14,256 bases of DNA, taken from assembly GCA_900553145.1 (NCBI GenBank), contig USCL01000076.1:1-14256 (forward strand). The letters run 5' to 3'. How positions within the stretch are numbered: position 1 is the stretch's first letter; each line of letters opens with the position of its first letter. A program made the translations under genes and the position numbers. The DNA is from an uncultured Desulfovibrio sp. (GTDB lineage: Bacteria; Desulfobacterota; Desulfovibrionia; Desulfovibrionales; Desulfovibrionaceae). This document shows positions 1-7,151 of the stretch, piece after piece. Below the pieces are notes generated by a model. That model made no database searches. It was given only the letters and a program-made list of their open reading frames with translations, and was not told where the DNA came from.

Positions 1-403
1 ATGTATATAATATATTGAATTTATAGTATTTTTATTAACAGGCTCCACAACAAAAAAAGTTCCCTTTAGTCTCCATTTCAAAGCTTATAGCACAAAATAT
101 CAATTGGTTACTGTGACAGCGCCTTTATTTTCTGCCGGGTCGAAGCCCTTTGAGCGGAAGCGGTGCGTCCCGCAGTGGGGAGGGGATGCCTGAAAAAGAT
201 GCCCGGATCATGGTGCAAGAGAGCGGGGATAAGTTTTTTTATTCCCTTATAGTGTAAACATTGGATAATCGGAAATAATCGAGTGGCGGGGGCTATCTTT
301 TGCGCCAAATGTAACAAACGCAACAGCGCGGGATCTTCTCCCGGGGTAGGGTTTGGCCATGCGGAGAGAACTTCTCCTGACGCACTACAAAAAGGAGCAT
401 GTT
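1..403. other. intergenic region, no supported gene
   Basis: The first roughly 110 bases are AT-rich and the rest becomes GC-rich. I see no reading frame with a ribosome site and a recognisable product. An antisense frame over 108-323 gives an unremarkable 71-residue peptide with no family features. The region presumably carries the promoter of the ASST-like gene. The sequence GATAAT at 264-269 resembles a -10 box but has no convincing -35 partner at 16-18 bases, so I do not call a promoter. Confidence 0.6.
392..397 (+). promoter_or_regulatory. ribosome binding site deciding the ASST-like start
   Basis: AAGGAG lies six bases before the ATG at 404. The same frame is open upstream to an ATG at 353, but that codon has no comparable ribosome site, and the 17 extra residues do not resemble the conserved start of the family. 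The gene therefore most likely starts at 404. Confidence 0.8.
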
Positions 404-1855
404 ATGGGCCATCCGACCATCTACCCCACTGGCGTAACCGTTTACGATCCCGAAAAATGCTGGAACGGCTTCACGATTTTTCAGGCGCAGGAAGTCGGCG
501 CCGTCCTCATGGATATGAACGGTCGCGAGGTGAATGTGTGGAAGGGCGTCCACGGTATGCCCAACAAGATTTTCCCCGGCGGGTACTTGCTGACCAGCCG
601 CGGCCGCCGCAGCGGCAAGTACAGCGTGCAGGACGGGCTTGACGTCATTCAGGTGGACTGGGACGGCAACATCGTCTGGAAGTTCGATCGCAATGAATAC
701 ATTGACGATCCCGGTATCCCCGGCCGCTGGATGGCCCGCTATCACCACGACTTCCAGCGCGAAGGCAGCACCACCGGCTATTACGCGCCCGGTATGGAGC
801 CGAAGACCGACTCCGGCAATACGCTTGTGCTTGCGCACCGTAATGCCCGCAATCCCAAGATTTCCGACAAGCAGCTTCTGGACGACGTGATCCTCGAAGT
901 GGATTGGGACGGCGATATTGTGTGGGAATGGAACTGCCACGAGCACTTTGACGAGATGGGCTTCCGCGAAGGCCCCAAGAACACTCTTGCCCGCAATCCC
1001 AACTACCGCCCCACGCAGCCCGAAGGCATGGGCGACTGGATGCACATCAACTCCATGTCTGTGCTTGGTCCGAACAAATGGTATGATGCGGGCGACGAGC
1101 GTTTCCATCCCGACAACATCATCGTGGACGGACGCGAAGCCAACATCATCTTCATCATTTCCAAAGCCACCGGCAAAATCACTTGGAAGCTTGGCCCCGA
1201 TTACGACAACAGCCCTGAAGCTAAGGCTATCGGCTGGATCATCGGTCAGCATCACGCGCACATGATTCCTCACACCCTGCCCGGCGGCGGCAACATTCTC
1301 GTGTTCGACAACGGCGGCTGGGGCGGCTATGACGTGCCGAACCCCGGGGCCCCCACTGGTGTGAAGGCGGCCTTGCGCGACTACTCCCGCGTGCTGGAGA
1401 TTGATCCCGTGGCTATGAAGATCGTGTGGCAGTACACGCCCAGCGAAGCCGGGTTCCTCGCCCCGATGGACAGCAACCGGTTCTACAGCCCTTTCATCAG
1501 CGGCATGCAGCGTTTGCCCAACGGCAATACCCTGATCACCGAAGGCTCCGATGGTCGCGTGTTTGAAGTGACGCCCGATCACAAGATCGTGTGGGAATTC
1601 GTTTCGCCTTACAAGGGCAAGTTCGTGCCCATGAACATGACGTACCGCGCCTACCGCGTACCTTATGAATGGGTGCCGCAGGTTGCCAAACCCGTCGAAA
1701 CGGCCATCGAGCCTCTGGACGTGTCCACGTTCCGCGTGCCCGGCGCGGCGGCGTTCGGCACACGGGCCAAGGAAGTGAGCGTTGAAGGCTGCGTGCCTTA
1801 TGAAGGCAGCAACGCCCTGTGCGTCGCTTCCGTTGAAGATCCTGAAGACAAATAA
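404..1855 (+). CDS. arylsulfotransferase (ASST)-like protein, cytosolic
   Basis: A protein of 483 residues, recognised as the arylsulfotransferase/aryl-sulfate sulfotransferase type (ASST family beta-propeller) by repeated blade-like segments such as VDWDGNIVWKF and EVDWDGDIVWEW, the WMHINSM block (His214), the QHHAHMIPH block (His283, His284, His286), NILVFDNGGW, and GMQRLPNGNTLITEGSDG near residues 367-384. Characterised ASST enzymes move sulfate from one phenol ester to another phenol through a histidine intermediate and are periplasmic. This protein begins MGHPTIYPTG and has no signal peptide, so it is probably cytosolic. The conserved histidines are plausible catalytic residues, but I cannot place an equivalent of the sulfate-accepting histidine with certainty. 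The last 55 residues form a low-complexity tail with two cysteines. The gene stands alone, followed by its own terminator. Family membership is likely; the substrate is unknown. Confidence 0.85.
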   Translation: MGHPTIYPTGVTVYDPEKCWNGFTIFQAQEVGAVLMDMNGREVNVWKGVHGMPNKIFPGGYLLTSRGRRSGKYSVQDGLDVIQVDWDGNIVWKFDRNEYIDDPGIPGRWMARYHHDFQREGSTTGYYAPGMEPKTDSGNTLVLAHRNARNPKISDKQLLDDVILEVDWDGDIVWEWNCHEHFDEMGFREGPKNTLARNPNYRPTQPEGMGDWMHINSMSVLGPNKWYDAGDERFHPDNIIVDGREANIIFIISKATGKITWKLGPDYDNSPEAKAIGWIIGQHHAHMIPHTLPGGGNILVFDNGGWGGYDVPNPGAPTGVKAALRDYSRVLEIDPVAMKIVWQYTPSEAGFLAPMDSNRFYSPFISGMQRLPNGNTLITEGSDGRVFEVTPDHKIVWEFVSPYKGKFVPMNMTYRAYRVPYEWVPQVAKPVETAIEPLDVSTFRVPGAAAFGTRAKEVSVEGCVPYEGSNALCVASVEDPEDK

Positions 1856-2216
1856 ATACATTGGGAAGACGTTTCGGGGGTGCCGCCTTGCATGCGGGGC
1901 AGGGCGGCAATCCTCGGGTTCTCCTCTCCTTTCAAGAAAAATGACCGCTCGCCCGTTGCGTTGGGGAAATGAGGGCGTCATGCCGAGGTATGGCGGCTTT
2001 GGTTTGGCCGGGCGAAAAGGGAAAAAGGCCGGAACACTCCGGCCTTTTTTTGCGTCCTGTGCCGGGAAAGGCGCACGGGGAAGAGGGCCGTATGTCGGAG
2101 GGAACGTTTTTCAGGTTTTATCTTGTTGTACTTTAATGAATTTTTTATTCAAAAGACGTCCTTGCGAAAAGAGGGGGGTATGCTATTCCCGAAAAGACGA
2201 ACCTAGGAGGCCAGTC
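1856..2216. other. intergenic region between ASST-like and nitroreductase genes
   Basis: This holds the intrinsic terminator at 2021-2051, then an AT-rich segment (about 2105-2160) that is the likely promoter area for the downstream gene. TTGTTG at 2123-2128 and TATTCA at 2146-2151 are spaced by 17 bases but match the sigma-70 consensus poorly, so I record them only as a possibility. The plus frame of the nitroreductase is open through much of this stretch, but nothing in it supports an earlier start. Confidence 0.5.
2021..2051 (+). terminator. intrinsic terminator after the ASST-like gene
   Basis: The arms at 2022-2032 and 2039-2049 pair over 11 bases around the six-base loop AACACT. The GC core is GGCCGG/CCGGCC, flanked by A on the left and a T run on the right. 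This is a classic Rho-independent terminator. Because the A tract mirrors the T tract it could also work on the other strand. Confidence 0.92.
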
Positions 2217-3044
2217 ATGGTTGATTTCAAGGTGGATGAATCCCTGTGCGTTTCGTGCGGGGCTTGTGTCGCGGACTGTCTGCATCAGGCCCTTCGCATG
2301 GATACGTACCCTGTGATGGCTGATGAAGGGCAGTGCATCCGCTGTCAGCATTGTCTCGCGGTGTGCCCTACGGGGGCCGTTTCCATCTTGGGGGCCGATG
2401 CCGCCGAGTGCACTCCGCTTGCGGGCAATATCCCTGAGCCCCGGCAGCTGGGCGCGTTGTTCAAGGGACGCCGTTCGGTACGGCGGTACAAGCGCGAAAA
2501 TGTTGCGCCGGCGTTGCTTCAGGAGATCCTCGCCAGCACGGCTTATGCGCCTACCGGCGGCAACGCGCAGAAGCTGCTGGTCTCAGTCGTAGACGACATT
2601 ACGGCGATGGATGCCTTTCGGGAAGCCGTCTATCGCCGTCTGGACGAACTGGCGGAAGCGGGGACCATGCCGGACTGCCCGCGCCGCGCCTTTTTCGTTT
2701 CCGCCGGGAAGCTCTGGAAGGCCGGGGGATGGGACGGCATTTTCCGCTCCGCCCCGCATTGCATGATTGTGGCCAATGCGAAGACCGCTACCTGCGTCGA
2801 GCAGGACCCGCTTATCTATCTGTCGTATTTTGAACTCATGGCTCAGGCGCGGGGCGTTGGCACGCTTTGGTGTGGCCTGCTGTATTGGTGCCTGCGGGAT
2901 GTGCTGCCCGATTTCCTGCCCCGCTTGGGTATCCCGGATACGCACCAGTTGGGATACGCAATGTTGTTCGGCTATCCATCCATCACGTATCGGCGTACGG
3001 TTGAAACCCGTTCCACTCTCGTCAGGCATATCGGCTGGAGCTGA
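2217..3044 (+). CDS. ferredoxin-nitroreductase fusion protein
   Basis: A protein of 275 residues with two domains. The N-terminus has two 4Fe-4S motifs, CVSCGACVADC (Cys11, 14, 17, 21) and CIRCQHCLAVCP (Cys40, 43, 46, 50), typical of a bacterial 2[4Fe-4S] ferredoxin. From about residue 80 follows a nitroreductase-family domain, starting with RRSVRRYKRENV and with YAPTGGNAQ, which fits the FMN phosphate-binding region. Such fusions are common in anaerobes and are thought to feed electrons from the clusters to FMN, which reduces nitro compounds, quinones or other acceptors; the natural substrate is not known. The start at 2217 is set by TAGGAGG six bases upstream; the frame is open further upstream but without support. 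The downstream transporter begins 167 bases later, so cotranscription is uncertain. Soluble and cytosolic, with no membrane segment or signal peptide seen. Confidence 0.9.
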   Translation: MVDFKVDESLCVSCGACVADCLHQALRMDTYPVMADEGQCIRCQHCLAVCPTGAVSILGADAAECTPLAGNIPEPRQLGALFKGRRSVRRYKRENVAPALLQEILASTAYAPTGGNAQKLLVSVVDDITAMDAFREAVYRRLDELAEAGTMPDCPRRAFFVSAGKLWKAGGWDGIFRSAPHCMIVANAKTATCVEQDPLIYLSYFELMAQARGVGTLWCGLLYWCLRDVLPDFLPRLGIPDTHQLGYAMLFGYPSITYRRTVETRSTLVRHIGWS

Positions 3045-3059
3045 CGAACTTGTCCTCTG

Positions 3060-3090
3060 GGCGGCGGGCCTTTGGAGACCCGGGGCCGCC
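3060..3090 (+). terminator. possible weak terminator hairpin
   Basis: GGCGGC at 3060-3065 can pair with GCCGCC at 3085-3090, with GGG (3066-3068) opposite CCC (3079-3081) inside. The tail is TCCTCTTTC, not a clean T run. It may slow or end transcription after the nitroreductase gene, but this is a weak call. Confidence 0.3.
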
Positions 3091-3202
3091 TCCTCTTTCG
3101 ACGGAAAAGGGCCGCGCTGGCCGTTCCGCCTGAAGGCGTTGAAACGTTTGCCCGCCGGACGATGCGGAGTGGCCGGAATACGTCCCCATCATGCGAAAGC
3201 GC

Positions 3203-3206
3203 GGAG
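3203..3206 (+). promoter_or_regulatory. ribosome binding site deciding the EamA start
   Basis: GGAG lies five bases before the ATG at 3212. The alternative ATG at 3191 would add seven residues (MRKRGEK) and has no purine-rich site at a suitable distance, so 3212 is preferred. Confidence 0.6.
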
Positions 3207-3211
3207 AAAAA

Positions 3212-4114
3212 ATGGAAACACGAACAATTTCGAGCCAGTGGTATGCCTTTGCCACCGTTGTCCTGTGGTCGTCCGCGTTCGTATTCACTAAGGTGGCGTT
3301 GCTGTCTTTTTCTTCGGCCGTGCTCGGATTCCTGCGTTGCGCCATCGCGTCCGTTGTGCTCTATGCCGTACTGCGTTGCAGGGGCGTGAGGATGCTCGGC
3401 TGGCGCGAGTTGCCCCGGTTTGCGCTTTCCGGTGCGCTTGGGTTCTCCATCTATTTGTTTATCTTTAATAAAGGCTCAGAGACATTGACCGCGGCGACGG
3501 GGTGCATCCTGATCGCCACCGCGCCCATCATCACGGCGCTGATGGCGTCCGTCGTCTTCCGGGAACGGCTGACGAGGCTTGCCTGGGCCGCGCTGTGGCT
3601 GGCGTTCATTGGGGTGCTCATCCTCATGCTGTGGAACGGAAGCGTCTCGATCAATGCCGGGGTGTTCTGGATGCTCGGGGCCGCCCTCGCCATCAGCGCG
3701 TATAATGTGATCCAGCGGCTCTATGCGCATGGGTATACGTCGCTTCAGATAACGGCTTACAGCTTCTTTACGGCGACGGCGATGCTTGCGGGCTTTTTGC
3801 CGGAATCCATCCGCCAGCTCGGGGCGGCTCCGGTCCCGCACGTGATCGCGGTGGCCTTCCTTGGGGTTTTCCCGAGCGCGTTGGCTTACCTCCTGTGGGC
3901 GAAGGCGTTGTCGTTCGCTGCGACTACCAGCGATGTGACCAAGTTCATGTTTTTGACGCCGCTGCTTTCTCTGGTGCTCGGGTATGTCGTGATCAGCGAA
4001 TTGCCCGGCGTGGAGACATGGCTCGGCGGTGCGATCATCCTTTCCGGGCTGGCCTTGTTCCATATTTCGGGCAAGCGGGCCGAGAGAGCCCGATGGGCGG
4101 CAGCGCGGCATTGA
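3212..4114 (+). CDS. EamA/DMT-family membrane transporter
   Basis: A 300-residue integral inner-membrane protein with about ten hydrophobic segments, roughly at residues 10-30, 36-55, 68-86, 92-114, 122-141, 148-167, 178-196, 209-229, 241-261 and 267-286. This is the usual size and topology of the drug/metabolite transporter superfamily, built from two EamA repeats of five helices. Family signatures are the WSSAFVFTK segment in helix 1, TLTAATGCILIATAPIITAL in the first repeat, and LTPLLSLVLGYVVISELP near residues 248-265 in the second. Members export amino acids, metabolites or drugs; the substrate here cannot be read from sequence. The C-terminus is short, basic and probably cytoplasmic. 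A methyltransferase follows on the same strand 116 bases later, which may or may not be one operon. Confidence 0.9.
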   Translation: METRTISSQWYAFATVVLWSSAFVFTKVALLSFSSAVLGFLRCAIASVVLYAVLRCRGVRMLGWRELPRFALSGALGFSIYLFIFNKGSETLTAATGCILIATAPIITALMASVVFRERLTRLAWAALWLAFIGVLILMLWNGSVSINAGVFWMLGAALAISAYNVIQRLYAHGYTSLQITAYSFFTATAMLAGFLPESIRQLGAAPVPHVIAVAFLGVFPSALAYLLWAKALSFAATTSDVTKFMFLTPLLSLVLGYVVISELPGVETWLGGAIILSGLALFHISGKRAERARWAAARH

Positions 4115-4217
4115 CGGGTGGAGGCGGCCCCTCCGCTTTGGTGTGGTGCGCGTATCAGGCCGGGTTTATGGCAACGGTATGTTGAGGCATGGCCGGTATG
4201 CGCGGGGGATGCCCCGC

Positions 4218-4223
4218 AAGGAG
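4218..4223 (+). promoter_or_regulatory. ribosome binding site supporting a GTG start
   Basis: AAGGAG lies seven bases before GTG at 4231. Two in-frame ATG codons at 4189 and 4198 would give a longer protein, but neither has a matching ribosome site, and the added residues (AGMRGGCPARSAP) look like translated leader. The N-terminus VDTTELFTDKA fits the start expected for this methyltransferase group. Confidence 0.7.
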
Positions 4224-4230
4224 TGCGCCT

Positions 4231-4983
4231 GTGGATACGACGGAGCTGTTCACCGATAAGGCTGGGTGGTATGTCAAATCCCGCCCGGATTATCCCGAAG
4301 CCTACCTCTCCTATCTGATGGAAAGATGCGGGTTGCCGGAAGGCGGAGCGGCCGCCGACGTGGGGGCCGGGACAGGGATACTCACCGGGCAGCTGCTTGC
4401 GCGGGGGCTTACGGTGTTTGCCGTGGAGCCGAACGAATCCATGCGGCATGAGGCTGAAGCCCGTCTCGGGGGCTGTACGGGGTTTGTCCCTGTCGCGGGC
4501 ACGGCGGAGCATACGCTGCTTGAGGCCGGGAGCGTGGGGCTTGTGGTCGCCGCGCAGGCGTTCCACTGGTTTGACCACGAAAAATTCCGGGTGGAGTGCG
4601 GCAGGATCCTCAATCCGCCGGGCTTGGCCGGGTTGGTCTGGAACAGCCGCGTGGAAGAGGAACCGTTCATGGAGGAGAACAGGGCGATCTGCCGGAAGTA
4701 TTGCCCCCGTTTCGACGGGTTCAGCGGCGGCATGGTCAGGAAAGGGAACGCGATAGAGGCGTTTTTTCGGCAAGGCTGCGAATGCCGGACGTTCGATAAT
4801 TCCCTTGAGCTGGATCAGGAAAGCTTTATCGGCAGGAACCTCTCGGCGTCCTACGCGCCGAAGCGCACGGACGCGGCGTACAGGCCCTTCGTGGATGCGC
4901 TGTCCGGGCTGTTCGAGCGCTACGCCCGGAACGGCAAGGCCGTGTTCCCCAACGTGACCCGGAGCTATCTGGGAAAAGTGTGA
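4231..4983 (+). CDS. class I SAM-dependent methyltransferase
   Basis: A soluble protein of 250 residues from the preferred GTG start. Motif I, which binds S-adenosylmethionine, is AADVGAGTGILTG around residues 41-53. The acidic residue expected to hold the ribose is Glu66 in FAVEPNESM. A VVAAQAFHWFDHEKF segment at about 105-119 matches motif IV and its following signature in the Methyltransf_11-type families. The N-terminal KSRPDYPEAY segment is also typical of this group, where RPxYP precedes the SAM fold. The C-terminal third is variable and probably carries substrate specificity; the acceptor cannot be inferred. It is transcribed with the same direction as the EamA gene, and a small-molecule methylation plus export pairing is possible but only an inference. 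Transcription likely ends at the large inverted repeat at 5131-5181. Confidence 0.85.
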   Translation: MDTTELFTDKAGWYVKSRPDYPEAYLSYLMERCGLPEGGAAADVGAGTGILTGQLLARGLTVFAVEPNESMRHEAEARLGGCTGFVPVAGTAEHTLLEAGSVGLVVAAQAFHWFDHEKFRVECGRILNPPGLAGLVWNSRVEEEPFMEENRAICRKYCPRFDGFSGGMVRKGNAIEAFFRQGCECRTFDNSLELDQESFIGRNLSASYAPKRTDAAYRPFVDALSGLFERYARNGKAVFPNVTRSYLGKV

Positions 4984-5130
4984 ACGGGGGAACCTGTTCC
5001 CTTTCGCATGGGGGGTGTCCTCTGTACGGGGAGCCAGCGGCTTGCCCTGCGTTCCAACACGGGATTTATCAGGAGATTTCCCGTCACGGAGAACCGGCCG
5101 GAATGGGCGGGATGAAAACCTTTTGCTCGT

Positions 5131-5181
5131 AAGAGACAATGGGGAGGGAACCTCTTTATGGTTCCCTCCCCATTGCCTCTT
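5131..5181. terminator. long inverted repeat between convergent genes, probable two-way terminator
   Basis: The arm 5131-5152 pairs with 5160-5181 over 22 positions with a single mismatch (5136 with 5176), around the loop TCTTTAT. The inner 16 pairs are perfect and GC-rich (GGGGAGGGAACC/GGTTCCCTCCCC). It sits exactly between the 3' ends of the methyltransferase and the rclA-like gene. T tracts on either side are poor, so it may act as a barrier or RNA-stabilising structure as much as a canonical intrinsic terminator. Confidence 0.75.
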
Positions 5182-5190
5182 CACTCTGGA

Positions 5191-6564
5191 TTACTTGATC
5201 TTTGAGAGAAGATCATTCAGAGCTTCAGTCATGGACGGGTGGGTGTAGATCATATCACGGAGGAACGTGTAATCCTTGCCCGCGCGGATAGCCGTTTCCA
5301 CGACGTTGATCATCTCTCCGGCATCGGCGCAGTGCAGGGCGCACCCGAGGATAGCCCCGGTTTTTGCGTCCACGACGGCCTTGAGCATGCCGGTGGTTTC
5401 ATCCATGAGCCGGGCTCGGGGGATGGCCGCGGCGGGAAGGACGGCAACCTTGATGTCGAGCTTTTTGTCGCGGGCGGCCTGTTCGGTGAGCCCCACACGG
5501 CCAAGGGGCGGATCCATGAATACGGTATAGGCGGGATCGCGGTCGCTGGCGACGCGCTTCCCTTCCCCAGAGAAGGCGTCGCGGATGATGCGGAAGTCGT
5601 CCAGCGAGATGTACGTGAACTGCGGCCCGCCTTTGACGTCGCCGAGCGCCCATATGTGCGGAACGGAGGTTTGCAGGTGCCCGTCCACGGCAATCGCGCC
5701 TTGTTCCGTCGTTTTCACGCCTGCGGCTTCCAGATTGAGGCCGGCCGTGAGCGGGCGGCGGCCCATGGCAAGCAGGATGGCATCCGCCGGCAGCGCCTGT
5801 TCCGTGCCGTCGAGGATGAAGCGGACTTCGGCTTCATGCCCGGCATCGCGTACCGCGCTGGCGGACGCGCCGGTTATGATGGTCACGCCCTTGCCTTCCA
5901 ACGCTTTGCGGACGCTGTCGGCCACGTCGGCATCTTCACGGGCAAGGAAACGGGGGCTGCGTTCCAATATGGTGACCTGCGAACCGAATTCCGCATAGAA
6001 TGAAGCGAATTCCAGCGCGATATACCCGCCGCCGAGGATGACCAGACGGCGGGGCAGATCTTCCAGATCCAGCATGGTGGTGCTGGTATAGACTCGCGGG
6101 TTTTCGCGGACGCCTTCAAGGGGCGGGATGATGGTTTCCCCGCCGGTATTGATGAAGATGCGTTCGCCGGAAAGCGTCAGGGTTTTGTCCGCCGTTTTGA
6201 CTTCCACTTCGTGCGGGGAAACAAACGAAGCCGTTCCGGTAATGACGTCCACATTGTCCCGGTCGGCCAGCATGGCGTAGTTCTTACCGCGCAGGAAACC
6301 GGTCACTTCGTTCTTGCGGGCGATGGCCCGGCGGTAGTCGGCGGCCTTTTCCTCAAAGCCGCGTTCCCCGCGGCACAGGCTTTTGCGGGCTTCATAAACC
6401 AGCGTCTTGGTGGGGATGCAGGCTATATTGATGCAGGTTCCGCCATACATTTTGTCGGAACGTTCGACGACGGCGACGGATTGCCCTTGATCCGCAAGAT
6501 ACCCGGCCAGCGTCTTGCCTCCTTTCCCGAATCCGATAATGATGGCATCATAGCGCTGTTGCAT
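5191..6564 (-). CDS. rclA: RclA-like FAD-dependent pyridine nucleotide-disulfide oxidoreductase
   Basis: A cytosolic flavoprotein of 457 residues in the disulfide reductase family. FAD-binding GFGKGGK lies at 11-17; the redox pair Cys44 and Cys49 is in GGTCINIACIPTK; a second Rossmann site GGGYIALEFA lies at 178-187, with Glu201 at the end of the next strand suggesting NADH; GDVKGGPQFTYISLDD lies at 308-323; and the C-terminal THPSMTEALNDL places the catalytic His442 and Glu447. From memory, these blocks and the general length match E. coli RclA, known to protect against reactive chlorine and to reduce Cu(II) with NADH. Another member of the same family, such as a mercuric reductase or lipoamide dehydrogenase, is less likely because of the RclA-type N-terminus (FGKGGKTLA) and the PPLGRVGLTE and IPRAR segments. 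AAGGAG eight bases upstream supports the start. It follows the rhodanese gene by 43 bases, so they are probably one operon. Confidence 0.85.
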   Translation of the reverse strand: MQQRYDAIIIGFGKGGKTLAGYLADQGQSVAVVERSDKMYGGTCINIACIPTKTLVYEARKSLCRGERGFEEKAADYRRAIARKNEVTGFLRGKNYAMLADRDNVDVITGTASFVSPHEVEVKTADKTLTLSGERIFINTGGETIIPPLEGVRENPRVYTSTTMLDLEDLPRRLVILGGGYIALEFASFYAEFGSQVTILERSPRFLAREDADVADSVRKALEGKGVTIITGASASAVRDAGHEAEVRFILDGTEQALPADAILLAMGRRPLTAGLNLEAAGVKTTEQGAIAVDGHLQTSVPHIWALGDVKGGPQFTYISLDDFRIIRDAFSGEGKRVASDRDPAYTVFMDPPLGRVGLTEQAARDKKLDIKVAVLPAAAIPRARLMDETTGMLKAVVDAKTGAILGCALHCADAGEMINVVETAIRAGKDYTFLRDMIYTHPSMTEALNDLLSKIK

Positions 6565-6607
6565 GGCATGTTCTCCTTGTCGGCAGTTGCGAGGTTTTCA
6601 GGATGTC

Positions 6608-7021
6608 TTACTTAAAAGTAAATGAGCCGTCACTGCCGTATACCGGTATTCCTTTGAGAAACCAGAGGTTCTTCTTCTGAGGGTACGCTTCCCGGATCAT
6701 GTCGTAGGCCGCTTCGGCCCGGCGCCCGGTCCGGCAGAGGAGCAGGACGGAGCCGTCGGCGGGAACCTGATCCATATGTTCGCGCAGCGTCTGGATCGGA
6801 AGGAGCACGGCGCCGGGCACATGGCCTTGGGCGTATTCCTGCTCAGTGCGGACGTCGATGACGGTCAGCTTGCCGCCGAGCGAATCCATCAGCCGGATGG
6901 CTTCAGCAGGGGCGAGCGCTCCGGCTTGCGGCAGCCCGGCGGCTGGCGCTTGGCCGTACGCCGCAAACATGAAAACGCAAGCCAAGAGTACGGCGAACCA
7001 TTTGGAACGAAGAGTGTTCAT
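6608..7021 (-). CDS. exported single-domain rhodanese (periplasmic sulfurtransferase)
   Basis: A protein of 137 residues. Residues 1-28 form a signal peptide: basic MNTLRSK, a hydrophobic core WFAVLLACVFMFAAY, and a probable cleavage after PAA. Cys15 does not sit in a lipobox context, so secretion as a lipoprotein is unlikely. The mature part is a rhodanese domain with the IDVRTEQEYAQGHVPGAV signature (about 55-72) and the active-site loop CRTGRR starting at Cys96, which would carry a persulfide. Periplasmic single-domain rhodaneses transfer sulfane sulfur or repair thiols; the partner is not known. GGAGG five bases upstream sets the start. It is first in a two-gene minus-strand unit with the RclA-like enzyme, driven from the divergent region shared with tetR, which suggests a role in oxidant or sulfur stress. 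Confidence 0.88.
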   Translation of the reverse strand: MNTLRSKWFAVLLACVFMFAAYGQAPAAGLPQAGALAPAEAIRLMDSLGGKLTVIDVRTEQEYAQGHVPGAVLLPIQTLREHMDQVPADGSVLLLCRTGRRAEAAYDMIREAYPQKKNLWFLKGIPVYGSDGSFTFK

Positions 7022-7077
7022 AGCAACCTCCGAGGTTATGTGTCTGCGGGCAAAACGCCCCTATTGTTTTTTTATTG

Positions 7078-7136
7078 AACGCTTGTTAAAATACTTGGAT
7101 GACCGTTTCTGTCAAGCGGTTTTTTGATGCCAAGCG
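7078..7136. promoter_or_regulatory. three CAAGCG/CGCTTG half-sites, putative TetR operator
   Basis: AACGCTTG at 7078-7085 is an inverted partner of CAAGCGGTT at 7113-7121, and a third CAAGCG lies at 7131-7136 just before the tetR ribosome site. The first two flank the -10 and overlap the -35 of the rhodanese promoter. This arrangement fits autoregulation plus control of the divergent operon by the adjacent TetR protein, but binding is inferred. Confidence 0.45.
7088..7115 (-). promoter_or_regulatory. sigma-70 promoter for the rhodanese-rclA unit
   Basis: On the minus strand a perfect TTGACA (plus positions 7110-7115) is followed after 16 bases by TATTTT (plus 7088-7093). The start would be about ten bases further on, near 7080, giving a leader of about 60 bases before the rhodanese ATG. 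The -35 box overlaps one CAAGCG half-site and the start region overlaps another, so repression by a local protein is plausible. Confidence 0.65.
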
Positions 7137-7139
7137 ATG

Positions 7140-7145
7140 AAGGAG
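7140..7145 (+). promoter_or_regulatory. ribosome binding site deciding the tetR start
   Basis: AAGGAG lies six bases before the ATG at 7152. The in-frame ATG at 7137 overlaps this site and has no site of its own, and MGRPPSYDH is a typical TetR N-terminus, so 7152 is preferred. Confidence 0.75.
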
Positions 7146-7151
7146 TCCGCA

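Noticed and set aside
283..305. Possible sigma-54 promoter upstream of the ASST-like gene
   Set aside because: The GG and GC elements are not at the required ten-base spacing.
108..323. Minus-strand 71-residue frame near the window start
   Set aside because: No ribosome site, no recognisable features, and it lies in a region better explained as intergenic.
293..1981. Antisense 562-residue open frame
   Set aside because: It lies opposite the well-recognised ASST-like gene, its product is low-complexity and His/Val/Ala-rich, and it is explained by codon bias in GC-rich DNA.
3886..5184. Antisense 432-residue open frame
   Set aside because: It covers the end of the EamA gene and the whole methyltransferase gene on the other strand, is rich in Arg/Pro/His and shows no family motif.
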